This document shows, piece by piece, positions 39,420-48,470 of a stretch of DNA of 64,000 nucleotides (position 1 is its first letter; each line of letters starts with the position of its first letter). The notes under the pieces are model-generated. The model worked only from the letters and a program-made list of their open reading frames with translations. It was not told the DNA's origin and made no database searches. Source of the stretch: Tildeniella torsiva UHER 1998/13D. Its GTDB lineage: Bacteria; Cyanobacteriota; Cyanobacteriia; Phormidesmidales; Phormidesmidaceae. The stretch covers positions 1-64,000 of the forward strand of contig JAHHIH010000012.1 in assembly GCA_019358835.1 (NCBI GenBank), given 5' to 3'. The position numbers were made by a program, and so were the translations under genes.

Positions 39420-40313
39420 ATGAGCCCGAAGCAAGCTTTGCGACTGCTTAAGCAGGCATTTCAGGCGTGGAATCGAGATCAGGCCTCGCAGCTCGCGGCG
39501 GCACTGGCCTATTACACGCTGTTTTCTTTAGCGCCGCTGCTGATTTTAGCGATCGCGATCGCCAGCCTCTTCTTTGACAACGCCGCCGTGCGCGACCAGC
39601 TCATGGGCCAGGTAGAGTCGCTAATGGGCGGTGCCAGCGCCGACTTCGTGCGCACCGTCCTCGACAACGCCAATCGTCCTGGCGAAAACACGGGTTGGGT
39701 CGCCTCAGTGATTAGCATTGTGCTGCTGATTGTCGGTGCTACGGGGGTGCTATCGCAGCTCCAGATGGCGCTCAACACGATTTGGAACATTGAGGCTCGC
39801 CCCGGTGTGGGCATTATCGATCAGTTTCGCAAGCGGCTACTGTCGCTGGGGATGATTATTGTTATCGGTTTTTTGCTGCTGGTGTCCCTGGTCGCAACTT
39901 CTGTAATCTCAGGGTTTTCTGGCTATCTTCAGACTCTTATGCCAGGGCTAGATGCGCTGGTGCAGCTGTTCAATATTGTGGTGGGCTTTGGCCTGACAAC
40001 GCTGCTTTTTGCCCTCATGTTTAAGTATCTGCCCGACGCAGTCATTGCCTGGCGCGATGTTTGGTTTGGGGCCGCCGCTACCGCTATTCTATTTTCGGTA
40101 GGCAAATACTTGATTGGTTTGTATTTGGGCAACAGCAGTTTTGCGTCATCCTACGGGGCGGCGGGTTCGGTGATTATTTTGCTGGTCTGGGTGTTTTATT
40201 CAGCCCAGATTTTATTTTACGGAGCCGAACTTACCAAGGTCTACAGCCGTCAGTTTGGCTCACAGATTAGACCTAACAAGTACGCCGTTCAGCGAGAGCC
40301 GTCGCCAGATTAG
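39420..40313 (+). CDS. YihY/UPF0761 (BrkB-like) inner membrane protein
   Basis: 297 residues from the ATG at 39420. Six membrane helices, with the family features AAALAYYTLFSLAPLLIL near the start, GATGVLSQLQMALNTIWNI in the middle and VWVFYSAQILFYGAELTKVY at the end. Once called RNase BN, the family is now regarded as membrane proteins of unknown activity. It is a single gene. Confidence 0.9.
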   Translation: MSPKQALRLLKQAFQAWNRDQASQLAAALAYYTLFSLAPLLILAIAIASLFFDNAAVRDQLMGQVESLMGGASADFVRTVLDNANRPGENTGWVASVISIVLLIVGATGVLSQLQMALNTIWNIEARPGVGIIDQFRKRLLSLGMIIVIGFLLLVSLVATSVISGFSGYLQTLMPGLDALVQLFNIVVGFGLTTLLFALMFKYLPDAVIAWRDVWFGAAATAILFSVGKYLIGLYLGNSSFASSYGAAGSVIILLVWVFYSAQILFYGAELTKVYSRQFGSQIRPNKYAVQREPSPD

Positions 40314-40583
40314 CCATGCCTGCGCTGTTCAGCAACCCTGATTCTTGCTTCACTAAGCTAAGACTTGCTAGGGAGATCGCTGTTTTTTTAGTATTGAGAA
40401 AATAGATTCTCCGGCAAAAATCCATCAATAGGATGATAAGTTTGCGATCGCACCATTGCTACGCTGAACCAATTGCTAAAGTCTAGCGGCAATCGCAGCG
40501 GAGAAGCCTGCAAGTAGGTGTTTTTGCTCTGATGCCATGCGTTAGCACTGCATTTATAACGGTGTGATTCGGCCCGAAGTTCT

Positions 40584-41033
40584 ATGGCTCAAAACAACTC
40601 GATGAACCCTAAAACAACCGATCTCGGTGAGGAAATTCTTCCCCATGAAGTCGATGCGGCACCCCCCCCAGCCAATGAGCCTGTCATTCACCTCCCGGCT
40701 AGTTTGGCGGACGACGTTGAAGAGGCACACATTGGTCAGAGTAACGACAGCGCCAGACTAGGGGCCGAAGAGCAGGGCGATCGCGCTATGGCGACAGACA
40801 GCCCCCTGACGGCGGGCGATCCCGATGCGATCGCTGAGCGAGCCGAAGCGGTCGGTGAAGAGGCCGTTGGCGGCACCACGCCGACCCCCGAACAAAACGA
40901 CGTTGACGCCATTGGTGCCGCTGCGGGGATTGATGTCAAGCCTGAGCATCCTGTGGGCATTCTCAATGAGATGCACCGCCGCGATAACCAGCGATTTGAG
41001 CTTGATCCTGACTCCAAAGAGACTGAATCCTAG
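40584..41033 (+). CDS. DUF6335 family protein
   Basis: 149 residues, acidic and without hydrophobic segments. The conserved end (VGEEAVGGTTPTPEQNDVD, then GIDVKPEHP, then RRDNQRFELDPDS) matches the cyanobacterial DUF6335 family as I recall it. The first 90 residues are variable and likely disordered. The function is unknown. The start is the ATG at 40584; the ribosome-binding site is weak. Confidence 0.75.
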   Translation: MAQNNSMNPKTTDLGEEILPHEVDAAPPPANEPVIHLPASLADDVEEAHIGQSNDSARLGAEEQGDRAMATDSPLTAGDPDAIAERAEAVGEEAVGGTTPTPEQNDVDAIGAAAGIDVKPEHPVGILNEMHRRDNQRFELDPDSKETES

Positions 41034-41078
41034 CCTGCATTAATAATCCAGCCCAGTGTTCTGGCAAAGCTAAAGTGG

Positions 41079-41146
41079 GGGGTCTGTAGGTTGGGTGAAA
41101 CGAAGTGAAACCCAACAGCGGTAAGCCTTCGTTGGGTTTCACTCAA
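41079..41146. repeat. GTAGGTTGGGT-type dispersed repeat
   Basis: It carries GTAGGTTGGGTGAAACGAAG and then GTGAAACCCAAC, with a second inverted GTTGGGTTTCAC. It is related in its outer part to the foldback elements at 33.9 and 34.5 kb, and lies between the DUF6335 and DUF3616 genes. Confidence 0.55.
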
Positions 41147-41219
41147 ATCATTAGGCATTTTCCTAATAATTTATGGCATTGGAGAACGAGGCTGGCTGCC
41201 TACGGCTGACCTAAACGGC

Positions 41220-42305
41220 TCAGGCATCGGCTGGGCGAGGGAAGCGAAATATATCGGCAAATATCGCCCTGGGTTCGGGGCGACGCGCCTCGTCGGGGGC
41301 ATCGTAGATCACCATCAGACCGTCGTCGTAACCCAAACAGGGCACCATAGTTAGCCCCTCAGCGTGGTCAGAGCCGATGATAAACGGTAGGTCAAACAGC
41401 ACCTCAAGGCGACCGGAGTCTTGGCTCCACAGGGTGTCGCTGGTGTGATTGAGCACGTCTTTGAGACGAAACAGCTGCATAGCACCTTCGATTTCCATGG
41501 TGGGGCCAGCGAGCAGCAGCAGGTCACTGTTGTGCATGTACAGCTCGCGAATGCCCTGACCATTGAGGTCGAGAAAGTGCTTGCGGTACATGCAACCCTC
41601 ACCCAGATCTTTCAGCGTGAGCACGCCGGGGTCGGCATCGTCTATTTCAATTTCGAGAATGATGGCCCAGCCGCGCAGCACAGGCCCCCGCAGACCCAAA
41701 AAGATTTTGCTGCCGCTGACGGCAATACCTTCGATATCAAAGCCGTTGTCTTTAGACGGCAGCTGCATCTTTAGAAACAGCCCCAGGTGTTCGTCTTCGG
41801 CAAGGGCTTCGAGCAGCAGGTTTTGGCCATTCACCTGCTTTAAGCTTGCGGCGGTAAGCACATCACCTTCGTGGTCACGGGCATAGGTGGGCACAATTTC
41901 GCCGTTGAGAACCGGCAGCCGGGCCAGCAGCGATCGGTTGGGGTCGTGCTCAATTTCAGAAAGGCGCTGAATGTCTTTGTGGGGCTTTTTGCCCTTGGCG
42001 TTGGGGCGCTTAAAGCTGTGGGAACCGACGACCCAAAGGTAGCCATCGCTGTAGGCAATGCCTTCAATATCGATTTCAGAGGTGTCATCAAATAGATTGA
42101 TAAAGTCTTTGAGATGAAAGGTTTTGTGATTGCCGTAAATGCCATCGCCCATGGGCGTCAATCGTTCTAGGGTGACAAATTCATCTGACCCGAGCCACAG
42201 ATGACCATCTGGAGTGCGGGTGATGGCCGAGAGCTCGGCGATTAAATCATCGAAGTCGGTTTGAAACTTAAGCAGCGCGCGACTGAGCAAAAATCCATTG
42301 GGCAT
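41220..42305 (-). CDS. DUF3616 domain protein
   Basis: 361 residues from the ATG at 42305. Strand-rich, with repeated DIEGIAYSDGYLWVVGSHS and DIEGIAVSGSKIFLGLRGP motifs that suggest a propeller fold, as described for DUF3616. There is no signal peptide. The name indicates only a family of unknown function. It is a single minus-strand gene. Confidence 0.82.
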   Translation of the reverse strand: MPNGFLLSRALLKFQTDFDDLIAELSAITRTPDGHLWLGSDEFVTLERLTPMGDGIYGNHKTFHLKDFINLFDDTSEIDIEGIAYSDGYLWVVGSHSFKRPNAKGKKPHKDIQRLSEIEHDPNRSLLARLPVLNGEIVPTYARDHEGDVLTAASLKQVNGQNLLLEALAEDEHLGLFLKMQLPSKDNGFDIEGIAVSGSKIFLGLRGPVLRGWAIILEIEIDDADPGVLTLKDLGEGCMYRKHFLDLNGQGIRELYMHNSDLLLLAGPTMEIEGAMQLFRLKDVLNHTSDTLWSQDSGRLEVLFDLPFIIGSDHAEGLTMVPCLGYDDGLMVIYDAPDEARRPEPRAIFADIFRFPRPADA

Positions 42306-42621
42306 GGCGACTGACAAACGCGGTTATTTTAAGACTACCACTCTAGATAAGGTGGCTGATTGCAACCTCTTTCAAAGGAAAGAAATTTCTCCGCCATAGC
42401 TAATACTCTACAGAGAGATAGAAGATTAACAAAACGGCTCAGCGTAGATTTGGAAGGACGTAATGTTTTGAGCCCTTGAGGCGCTGCATGGAGAGCCCTG
42501 TTTTGCCAACCGGATAAAAGCTTATGTAGAAGAGTTCGAGGCATCCCCGTCAGCTCACCCCTCAATCCAAAGCTTCTTCCCTTCTCCCTCTTCTATCTTC
42601 CCTTTTCCCCAATCCCCTCCC

Positions 42622-43227
42622 ATGTTCAACTGGATCACTACCTGGATCGAATCCCTCGGCTATGTCGGCATCTTTGGCCTAATGGTGCTAGAGCATTTGT
42701 TTCCGCCCATCCCCTCAGAGCTGGTGATGCCCCTGGCCGGGTTTGTCAGCAGCAGCAGCTCCGACATGACCCTGGTGGGGGTGATCTTAGCCGGGTCGCT
42801 GGGGTCGCTGATTGGGGCCTCGGCCTGGTACGTGTTGGGCCTGCTGATTACCCACGAACAGCTGATGGGCTGGGTCGAACGCCATGGCCGCTGGCTGACG
42901 CTGAAGCCTAAGGATATTGTCAAAGCGATCGCATTCTTTCAGCAAAGCGGCGGCAGCTGGGTGGTGGGCGCGGGTCGCCTGGTGCCGGGGGTGCGTACCT
43001 ACGTGTCGGTGCCAGCGGGGCTCAGCCACATGCCGCTGCTGCCCTACCTGGCCTACTCTGCCCTGGGCACGGTGCTGTGGACGGGGGCGCTGGCGGTGAC
43101 GGGTTATATTTTAGGTGACCAGTTTGATCGGGTGCAGGTGTTGCTGGGGCCAGTCAGCAAAATTGTGCTGATTAGCTGTGCGATCGCCGCTGTGATTTGG
43201 GTTGCCATGCGCCGTCGTCGGTTTTAG
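42622..43227 (+). CDS. DedA family membrane protein
   Basis: 201 residues with the SNARE-associated/DedA signature: the FPPIPSELVMPLAGF segment near the start and the GRLVPGVRTYVSVPAG arginine-containing motif in the centre, plus four or five helices. DedA proteins act in lipid scrambling, membrane homeostasis and tolerance to acid or antibiotics. It is convergent with the next gene and shares its hairpin region. Confidence 0.92.
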   Translation: MFNWITTWIESLGYVGIFGLMVLEHLFPPIPSELVMPLAGFVSSSSSDMTLVGVILAGSLGSLIGASAWYVLGLLITHEQLMGWVERHGRWLTLKPKDIVKAIAFFQQSGGSWVVGAGRLVPGVRTYVSVPAGLSHMPLLPYLAYSALGTVLWTGALAVTGYILGDQFDRVQVLLGPVSKIVLISCAIAAVIWVAMRRRRF

Positions 43228-43256
43228 CCAGTCACTGGCATCAAGACCATAAAAAA

Positions 43257-43287
43257 TTTGGGCATTCTGCTTTGAAGAATGCCCAAA
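43257..43287 (-). terminator. terminator of the 163-aa membrane protein gene
   Basis: TTTGGGCATTC pairs with GAATGCCCAAA; on the minus strand the hairpin is followed by a T-run. Confidence 0.85.
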
Positions 43288-43323
43288 CCCTGAGTTTATT
43301 GAGTTAAAGAGATATCGCTGCCG

Positions 43324-43815
43324 CTACATGGCGGCGGGGTTCATGCCAAAGACAATGACTGCCGCCATTGCCCCAGCCAAAACGCCATAGCAGCAGGCGA
43401 TCAAGGCCTGAAACTGGCCGCGATATTTGTAGCGCCAGAGCATGGCAGATAGCGTTAGGGAGTAGAGCAATTCTTCAATGGGAAAGTAGGCGGTCTCGTT
43501 GGTGATGTCAATGCCGAGTACCAGCATCGTCCAAAACAGGAAGATGATGAAGCTGTTAATAACTGGGGCGCGGCTTTCTCGGGTGGGAATTTGCAGCCGG
43601 GCAATAAACCCCAGATAGATTAAAACCGTCAGCGGGAACAGTGCCGCCGCCAGGCTGCGGGCCCCGGCCCCGGAGGAATAGCTGAGGGCAAATAGTACGC
43701 TGGTGAATAGCTGGTACAGCAAAAAGCCGACCGCCAAAAACAGCACAAAGAAGCTAACGATGCCCTTGGAGCCCTTAGTCCAGTCGTTGGAAGGCTGCCT
43801 TCGACGAGTTTGCAT
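43324..43815 (-). CDS. 163-aa membrane protein, unknown function
   Basis: From the ATG at 43815 (MQTRRRQPSNDW). A basic N-terminus is followed by about five hydrophobic helices, with a single charged loop ARLQIPTRES between helices 2 and 3. Family unknown. A well-formed terminator follows the stop, so it is an expressed, self-contained gene. Confidence 0.7.
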   Translation of the reverse strand: MQTRRRQPSNDWTKGSKGIVSFFVLFLAVGFLLYQLFTSVLFALSYSSGAGARSLAAALFPLTVLIYLGFIARLQIPTRESRAPVINSFIIFLFWTMLVLGIDITNETAYFPIEELLYSLTLSAMLWRYKYRGQFQALIACCYGVLAGAMAAVIVFGMNPAAM

Positions 43816-44162
43816 GGTGAACCCCAAACGTAAAGTGGTAGAAGATGCCGTCGCTGCGGGCCTCACAACTGTTTGGCACTGCGTCTAGGGCAGATTTAGG
43901 TGATGGAAAGCGGTGAAACGGGGTGCGTTGACCCTTAAGGGTCGGGCTTTGCCCATCGCCCCACCCCAGCATCAAAACACTTTGCCGTGGACATCCCCAA
44001 GTCTCCGACGCCAGCCAATCGGAACCAGTGGGAATAGCCCATATTACCTAAATTGATTGCTCAAGACTACCAACAGGCCAGTTTAAACCCATCACTCTAG
44101 GGATGGGTCTTACCTCTCTACCGCTCAATCGTAAGAGTGAATTTTGGGGTGGGGAGAGAGCG
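43816..44162. other. 347-base intergenic region
   Basis: A perfect 14-base palindrome GACCCTTAAGGGTC lies at 43930-43943, large enough for a dimeric regulator or a restriction-type site. No gene with a convincing ribosome-binding site was found. Confidence 0.4.
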
Positions 44163-44543
44163 TCAATCTTGGGTATACCAGTAGGCCCAGACAATCAGCA
44201 CGAGCTGAAACGGCAGCCGAATTGCCTGAAACCACCAGGCATCAGGAATCCCCGCAATTTGAATGTGGTTGATAGCCATATTCAAATTGGCCGGAAACAC
44301 CGCAATAAACAGCGCCACCAGACCCCATGCGGCGATTTGGCGAGCGGCAGGTACCAGCAGGCCAATTCCCAGCGCAATCTCAATAACGCCGCTGATATAG
44401 ACTAAGGCCGCCGGGGCAGGCAAAAAGCCCGGCACAATGCGAATAAACGGCTCTGGCTGAGCAAAATGCAGCACGCCAGCCACCACCATGCAGACGGCTA
44501 GAATGCCCCGCAGGTTGGTTTTGCTGCGTTCAATGCGGTGCAT
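44163..44543 (-). CDS. DoxX family membrane protein
   Basis: 126 residues from the ATG at 44543, with four hydrophobic helices. The N-terminal GILAVCMVVAGVLHFAQPEP helix and the YISGVIEIALGIGLLVP helix are typical of DoxX-like proteins, a family linked to quinol oxidases and redox stress. A TTG at 44573 could add ten residues. The function is not further defined. Confidence 0.78.
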   Translation of the reverse strand: MHRIERSKTNLRGILAVCMVVAGVLHFAQPEPFIRIVPGFLPAPAALVYISGVIEIALGIGLLVPAARQIAAWGLVALFIAVFPANLNMAINHIQIAGIPDAWWFQAIRLPFQLVLIVWAYWYTQD

Positions 44544-44680
44544 GAGTTGGGGAGTAGAGACTGCTCCGGGCAAGGGTGAATGTGGCCGCTGTACGGGGTG
44601 AAAACACTTAGATGCCCTGTGCTGCGATCGCCCCGTCTTAGATTCGGATTAGATCGCAGCGTAGTAGGCTGAGTCGTGGC

Positions 44681-44905
44681 CTAGGGTGTGGGGCTCTGCT
44701 GAAGTTTGTAGTCGGGGTTGATCCAGCATTCGGGCAGGGCTTCGCCAGAGGGAAACTGAAGGCGCGATTTTTCGTAGGCCTGGGGGGGCTGCTCTTCTTC
44801 GCCAGCCTGCTGTCGCCCCTGGATTTGGTCGCTTTGGGGGTCAATTAAGTCGGTGACATCCAGCACTTTGATCAGCGTCTGGTCTTGGGTGTCTTTAACA
44901 AACAT
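44681..44905 (-). CDS. 74-aa conserved cyanobacterial small protein
   Basis: It matches a small cyanobacterial family I recall: MFVKDTQDQTLIKVLDV at the start, DLIDPQSDQIQGRQQAGEEE in the middle, and LQFPSGEALPECWINPDY near the end. Homologues are sometimes labelled acetyltransferase without support. The length is near complete for the family. The function is unknown. Confidence 0.7.
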   Translation of the reverse strand: MFVKDTQDQTLIKVLDVTDLIDPQSDQIQGRQQAGEEEQPPQAYEKSRLQFPSGEALPECWINPDYKLQQSPTP

Positions 44906-45177
44906 GGTTTTTTGGGGTTGGGTAGGTAGGGCCGACTGGTCAAGCCGATGCCGTTTATAGCTTTAAGCTATCTAATTAGAGGGGCCAGGTCTTCTGTCTA
45001 AATAGATAACTACTGCACGACTCCGACTCTTAAGCAGCTCGCCCAAATCTGCTGGGGCTGTTAGAACAAAGCTGTTAGGCCCGATGGTTCGTTTGCAAAG
45101 ACTTGGATGGGGCTCACTGTTCGTTAGGCTATGGCTCCATCGTGGGCGGAAAGCCACCGGGTTAAAAGGAGATATCT

Positions 45178-46161
45178 ATGGCACGGCTGGACGGAAAAAT
45201 TGCGCTAGTCACTGGAGCCACGCGGGGGTTGGGCAAAGGGATTGCCATTGGTTTAGGGGAAGCCGGGGCGGTGGTTTACATCACGGGGCGCACCCTCACC
45301 GCCGCACCCGCCTCGATGGGGTCGCTAGAAGAAACCGCCGCTGCGGTGACCCAGGCGGGCGGAACCGCGATTCCGGTACAGGTAGACCACGGGGACGATG
45401 ACCAGGTCAAGGCTCTCTTCGATCGCATTCAAACCGAGCAAAAGGGCCAGCTCGACCTGCTGGTGAACAACGCCTACGCCGGGGTGCCAGCGCTTAAAGC
45501 CGCCTATGGCAAGCCCTTTTGGGAGACTGAACCTGCCGATTTTTGGGATGCGTGCAATGCCGTGGGGCTGCGGAGCCACTACCTGGCCAGCGTCTATGCC
45601 GCTCGCCTCATGGTGCCGCGTCGGCAGGGGCTAATCTGCACGCTGTCGTCGTGGGGTGGGCTGTCTTACATTTTTGGGGTGCCCTACGGCGTGGGCAAGG
45701 CGGCCTGCGATCGCCTGGCGGCAGACATGGCGGTCGAACTAAAGCCCCACGGGGTGACCTCCCTCTCGATTTGGCCGGGCATTGTCGGCACCGAGCTAAT
45801 GACCGAGTTTGCCGCCGAGATGGGTCTGGGGGATGGTCAATCCGCTGATGCGGCGGCAGATACCGCCGCGCCAGATCACTACAACTGGGAAACACCCCTG
45901 CTCACCGGGCGGGTAATTGCAGCCCTAGCGAGCGATCGCCACCTGCTGCGCCGCACGGGCCAGGTGCAGATTGTAGCCGAGCTGGCCAAAACCTTTGGCG
46001 CGGTGGATGTCGAGGGCAATCGGCCAGCCTCGCTCAGGTCGCTGCGGTTTGTGCTGCCCTACGCGGTGCCTGGGCTGCGGCCCTACGCCGAGCTAGTGCC
46101 CGATCTAGAGCTGCCCTGGCCGTTTTTGCTGCTGGGGCCTTTGGGTTCCCCCAAGGCCTAA
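45178..46161 (+). CDS. short-chain dehydrogenase/reductase (DHRS1-like)
   Basis: 327 residues. The NAD(P)-binding motif TGATRGLGKG is near residue 12, NNAYAG near 97, and the catalytic Ser157/158, Tyr170 and Lys174 (YxxxK in PYGVGK) are in place. The C-terminal extension of about 70 residues, longer than in classical SDRs, resembles DHRS1-type enzymes. A ribosome-binding site (AGGAG) is at 45165-45170. The substrate is unknown. The transketolase-like gene lies 217 bases downstream. Confidence 0.88.
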   Translation: MARLDGKIALVTGATRGLGKGIAIGLGEAGAVVYITGRTLTAAPASMGSLEETAAAVTQAGGTAIPVQVDHGDDDQVKALFDRIQTEQKGQLDLLVNNAYAGVPALKAAYGKPFWETEPADFWDACNAVGLRSHYLASVYAARLMVPRRQGLICTLSSWGGLSYIFGVPYGVGKAACDRLAADMAVELKPHGVTSLSIWPGIVGTELMTEFAAEMGLGDGQSADAAADTAAPDHYNWETPLLTGRVIAALASDRHLLRRTGQVQIVAELAKTFGAVDVEGNRPASLRSLRFVLPYAVPGLRPYAELVPDLELPWPFLLLGPLGSPKA

Positions 46162-46378
46162 ACTGCGACTTCACCACCTCAAGTTCGGTGATGGGCCCAC
46201 TCAAACAATAATTCACACTGAATTCAGCAACGCCGAATAACTTCACAGCCTTGCCAGAGTATTGAATGATGGAGGTAGTGGATTTTTGCTATCCAAACTT
46301 GAGCGGTGGACTTGCTCTATATGAAAAACCTCACCTCGCTCCACGCTTCTCTGTAACCAGCCTATAGGACGAAACACT

Positions 46379-48280
46379 ATGACAAGCTTTCCCATTGACC
46401 TGGGCGCATACCAGCGAATTTCCCTCGATGCGTCTAACCCCACCCTCACCGACGAGCAGCGTAGCGCCCTCAAGGCCAACATTCAGCTGTGTCGGGATGC
46501 GATCGTGTTCTTCACTGCGACTGGCGCAGCGCGGGGCGTGGGCGGTCATACCGGCGGCCCCTACGACACCGTGCCCGAGGTGATGATTCTCGATGCGCTG
46601 TTTCGCGGCGCGGGCGACAAGTATGTACCAATTTTCTTTGACGAAGCGGGCCACCGGGTGGCGACCCAGTACCTCATGTCGGTGCTCAACGGCGACATGC
46701 CCGCCGAGCAGCTGATGCAGTACCGCGCCGCCAACGAAAAGCTGCCCGGTCACCCCGAGCTGGGGCTGACCCCCGGCGTCAAGTTTAGCTCTGGCCGTTT
46801 GGGCCACATGTGGCCCTACGTCAACGGTGTGGTCCTGGCCAACCCTGGCAAAGTTGCCTTCTGCCTGGGTTCTGACGGTGCCCAGCAGGAAGGCGACGAC
46901 GCTGAGGCAGCCCGCTTTGCCGTGGCCCACCACGTCAATGTCAAGATTTTAGTGGATGACAACGACGTCACGATCGCAGGTCACCCCTCCCAGTACATGG
47001 GCGGCTACAGCGTCAAGAAAACCCTAGAGGGCCACGGCCTGACGGTGCTCGAAGGTGACGGCGAAGACCTCGACGGCCTCTACGCCAACATCTGCAAGGC
47101 GATCAACACCCCCGGCCCGGTGGCGGTGATCAACAAGCGGGCGATGGCGGTGGGCATTGAGGGCATTGAGGGCAGCACCCACGGCCACGATGTGATCTCG
47201 GTGAAAGCGGCGATCGCATACCTCACCGCCAAGGGCCACACCGCTGCGGTCGAAATTCTCGAAGGCATCGAGACCCCCAAGAACACCTACGAGTTCATGG
47301 GCTCTAGCAAGAACGTGGGCGCAAACCGCAACGTGTTTGGCGACGCCATGGTCGAAGTGCTGGGCGAGCTGGATGAAATGGCCCGCAAAGAAAGCGTGCT
47401 GGTGGTCGATAGCGACCTGGAAGGCTCCTGCGGCCTGGCCCAGATTCGTAAGGCCTACCCTGAGATCTTCATCAGCGGCGGCATTATGGAGCGGGGCAAC
47501 CTGTCGGCGGCGGCGGGCTTTGGCATGGCCGAGGGCAAGCAGGGCGTGTTCGCCACCTTCGCTGCCTTTTTGGAGATGTGCATTTCTGAAATCACTATGG
47601 CGCGGTTGAACTACTCCAACCTGCTGTGCCACTTCTCCCACTCGGGCATCGACGATATGGCCGACAACACCTGCCACTTCGGCCTCAACAACTTCTTTGC
47701 CGACAATGGTTTGGATGACGGCTACGACACCAAGCTCTACTTTCCCGCCGACCCCAACCAGATGAAGGCCTGCGTGAAGAAGGTGTTCCACGACCCCGGT
47801 CTGCGCTTTATCTTCTCGACCCGCTCGAAGGTGCCGATGATTCTGGATGCTGACGGCAACGAGATGTTTGGCGGCGACTATACCTTTACCCCCGGTAAAG
47901 ATGAGGTCATTCGCGAAGGCACGGCGGGCTACATCGTCACCTTTGGCGACTCGGTCTATCGCGCCCTGGATGCGGTGGAGCGGCTGAAGCAGGAGGGCAT
48001 TGACGTGGGCCTGATCAACAAGTCCACCCTCAACGTGGTCGATGAGGAGACCATGGCCAAGGTGGGCAAGGCTCCCTTTGTGCTGGTGACCGAGGCCTTT
48101 AACCGCAAGACGGGCCTGGGCAGCCGCTTTGGCTCCTGGCTGCTGGAGCGGGGCTACACGCCCAAGTTTGCCTTCATCGGCACCCACCACGAGGGCAGCG
48201 GTGGCCTGTGGGAGCAGTTCATTCATCAGGGCATTGACCCCGATGGCATCATGGCTAAGGTGAAAGAACTGGTGGGCTAA
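46379..48280 (+). CDS. transketolase-like TPP enzyme
   Basis: 633 residues. The order of domains is that of transketolase: N-terminal TPP-binding (GSDGAQQEGDDAE at about 164-176, then VDDNDV), a Pyr domain with the catalytic-type glutamate in IMERGN, and a C-terminal domain. The GDG motif is changed to GSDGA, and overall sequence differs from the main Calvin-cycle transketolase. It is therefore probably a second, specialised member with an unknown ketose donor. Start: ATG at 46379. A terminator hairpin follows. Confidence 0.8.
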   Translation: MTSFPIDLGAYQRISLDASNPTLTDEQRSALKANIQLCRDAIVFFTATGAARGVGGHTGGPYDTVPEVMILDALFRGAGDKYVPIFFDEAGHRVATQYLMSVLNGDMPAEQLMQYRAANEKLPGHPELGLTPGVKFSSGRLGHMWPYVNGVVLANPGKVAFCLGSDGAQQEGDDAEAARFAVAHHVNVKILVDDNDVTIAGHPSQYMGGYSVKKTLEGHGLTVLEGDGEDLDGLYANICKAINTPGPVAVINKRAMAVGIEGIEGSTHGHDVISVKAAIAYLTAKGHTAAVEILEGIETPKNTYEFMGSSKNVGANRNVFGDAMVEVLGELDEMARKESVLVVDSDLEGSCGLAQIRKAYPEIFISGGIMERGNLSAAAGFGMAEGKQGVFATFAAFLEMCISEITMARLNYSNLLCHFSHSGIDDMADNTCHFGLNNFFADNGLDDGYDTKLYFPADPNQMKACVKKVFHDPGLRFIFSTRSKVPMILDADGNEMFGGDYTFTPGKDEVIREGTAGYIVTFGDSVYRALDAVERLKQEGIDVGLINKSTLNVVDEETMAKVGKAPFVLVTEAFNRKTGLGSRFGSWLLERGYTPKFAFIGTHHEGSGGLWEQFIHQGIDPDGIMAKVKELVG

Positions 48281-48304
48281 GAAATTAGATCATCCGTAGA
48301 CCTT

Positions 48305-48345
48305 AAGAAGCTCCCCAAGGTTTTAAAGACCTTAGGGAGCTTCTT
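48305..48345 (+). terminator. hairpin after the transketolase-like gene
   Basis: AAGAAGCTCCCCAAGG pairs with CCTTAGGGAGCTTCTT (one mismatch) around a 9-base loop; it lies 24 bases after the stop. Confidence 0.7.
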
Positions 48346-48470
48346 GATCTGAATTCGGGTTGTAGGAGAATTGAGCGGCTGAATAAGGGGTGGCGTTTGA
48401 ACGCCAGAAAAGGCTTCGGGGGCGCTTTGGGTTAATCAGACTACAGAAATTCAGGAAACAGGGCTTCGGG

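Noticed and set aside
42335-42565. 76-codon minus-strand frame between the DUF3616 and DedA genes
   Set aside because: No signals, biased composition and no recognisable features.
47024-48226. 400-codon open frame antisense to the transketolase-like gene
   Set aside because: It follows from the codon bias of the real gene. The product is low-complexity His/Ala/Val-rich, has no start signal and no family look.
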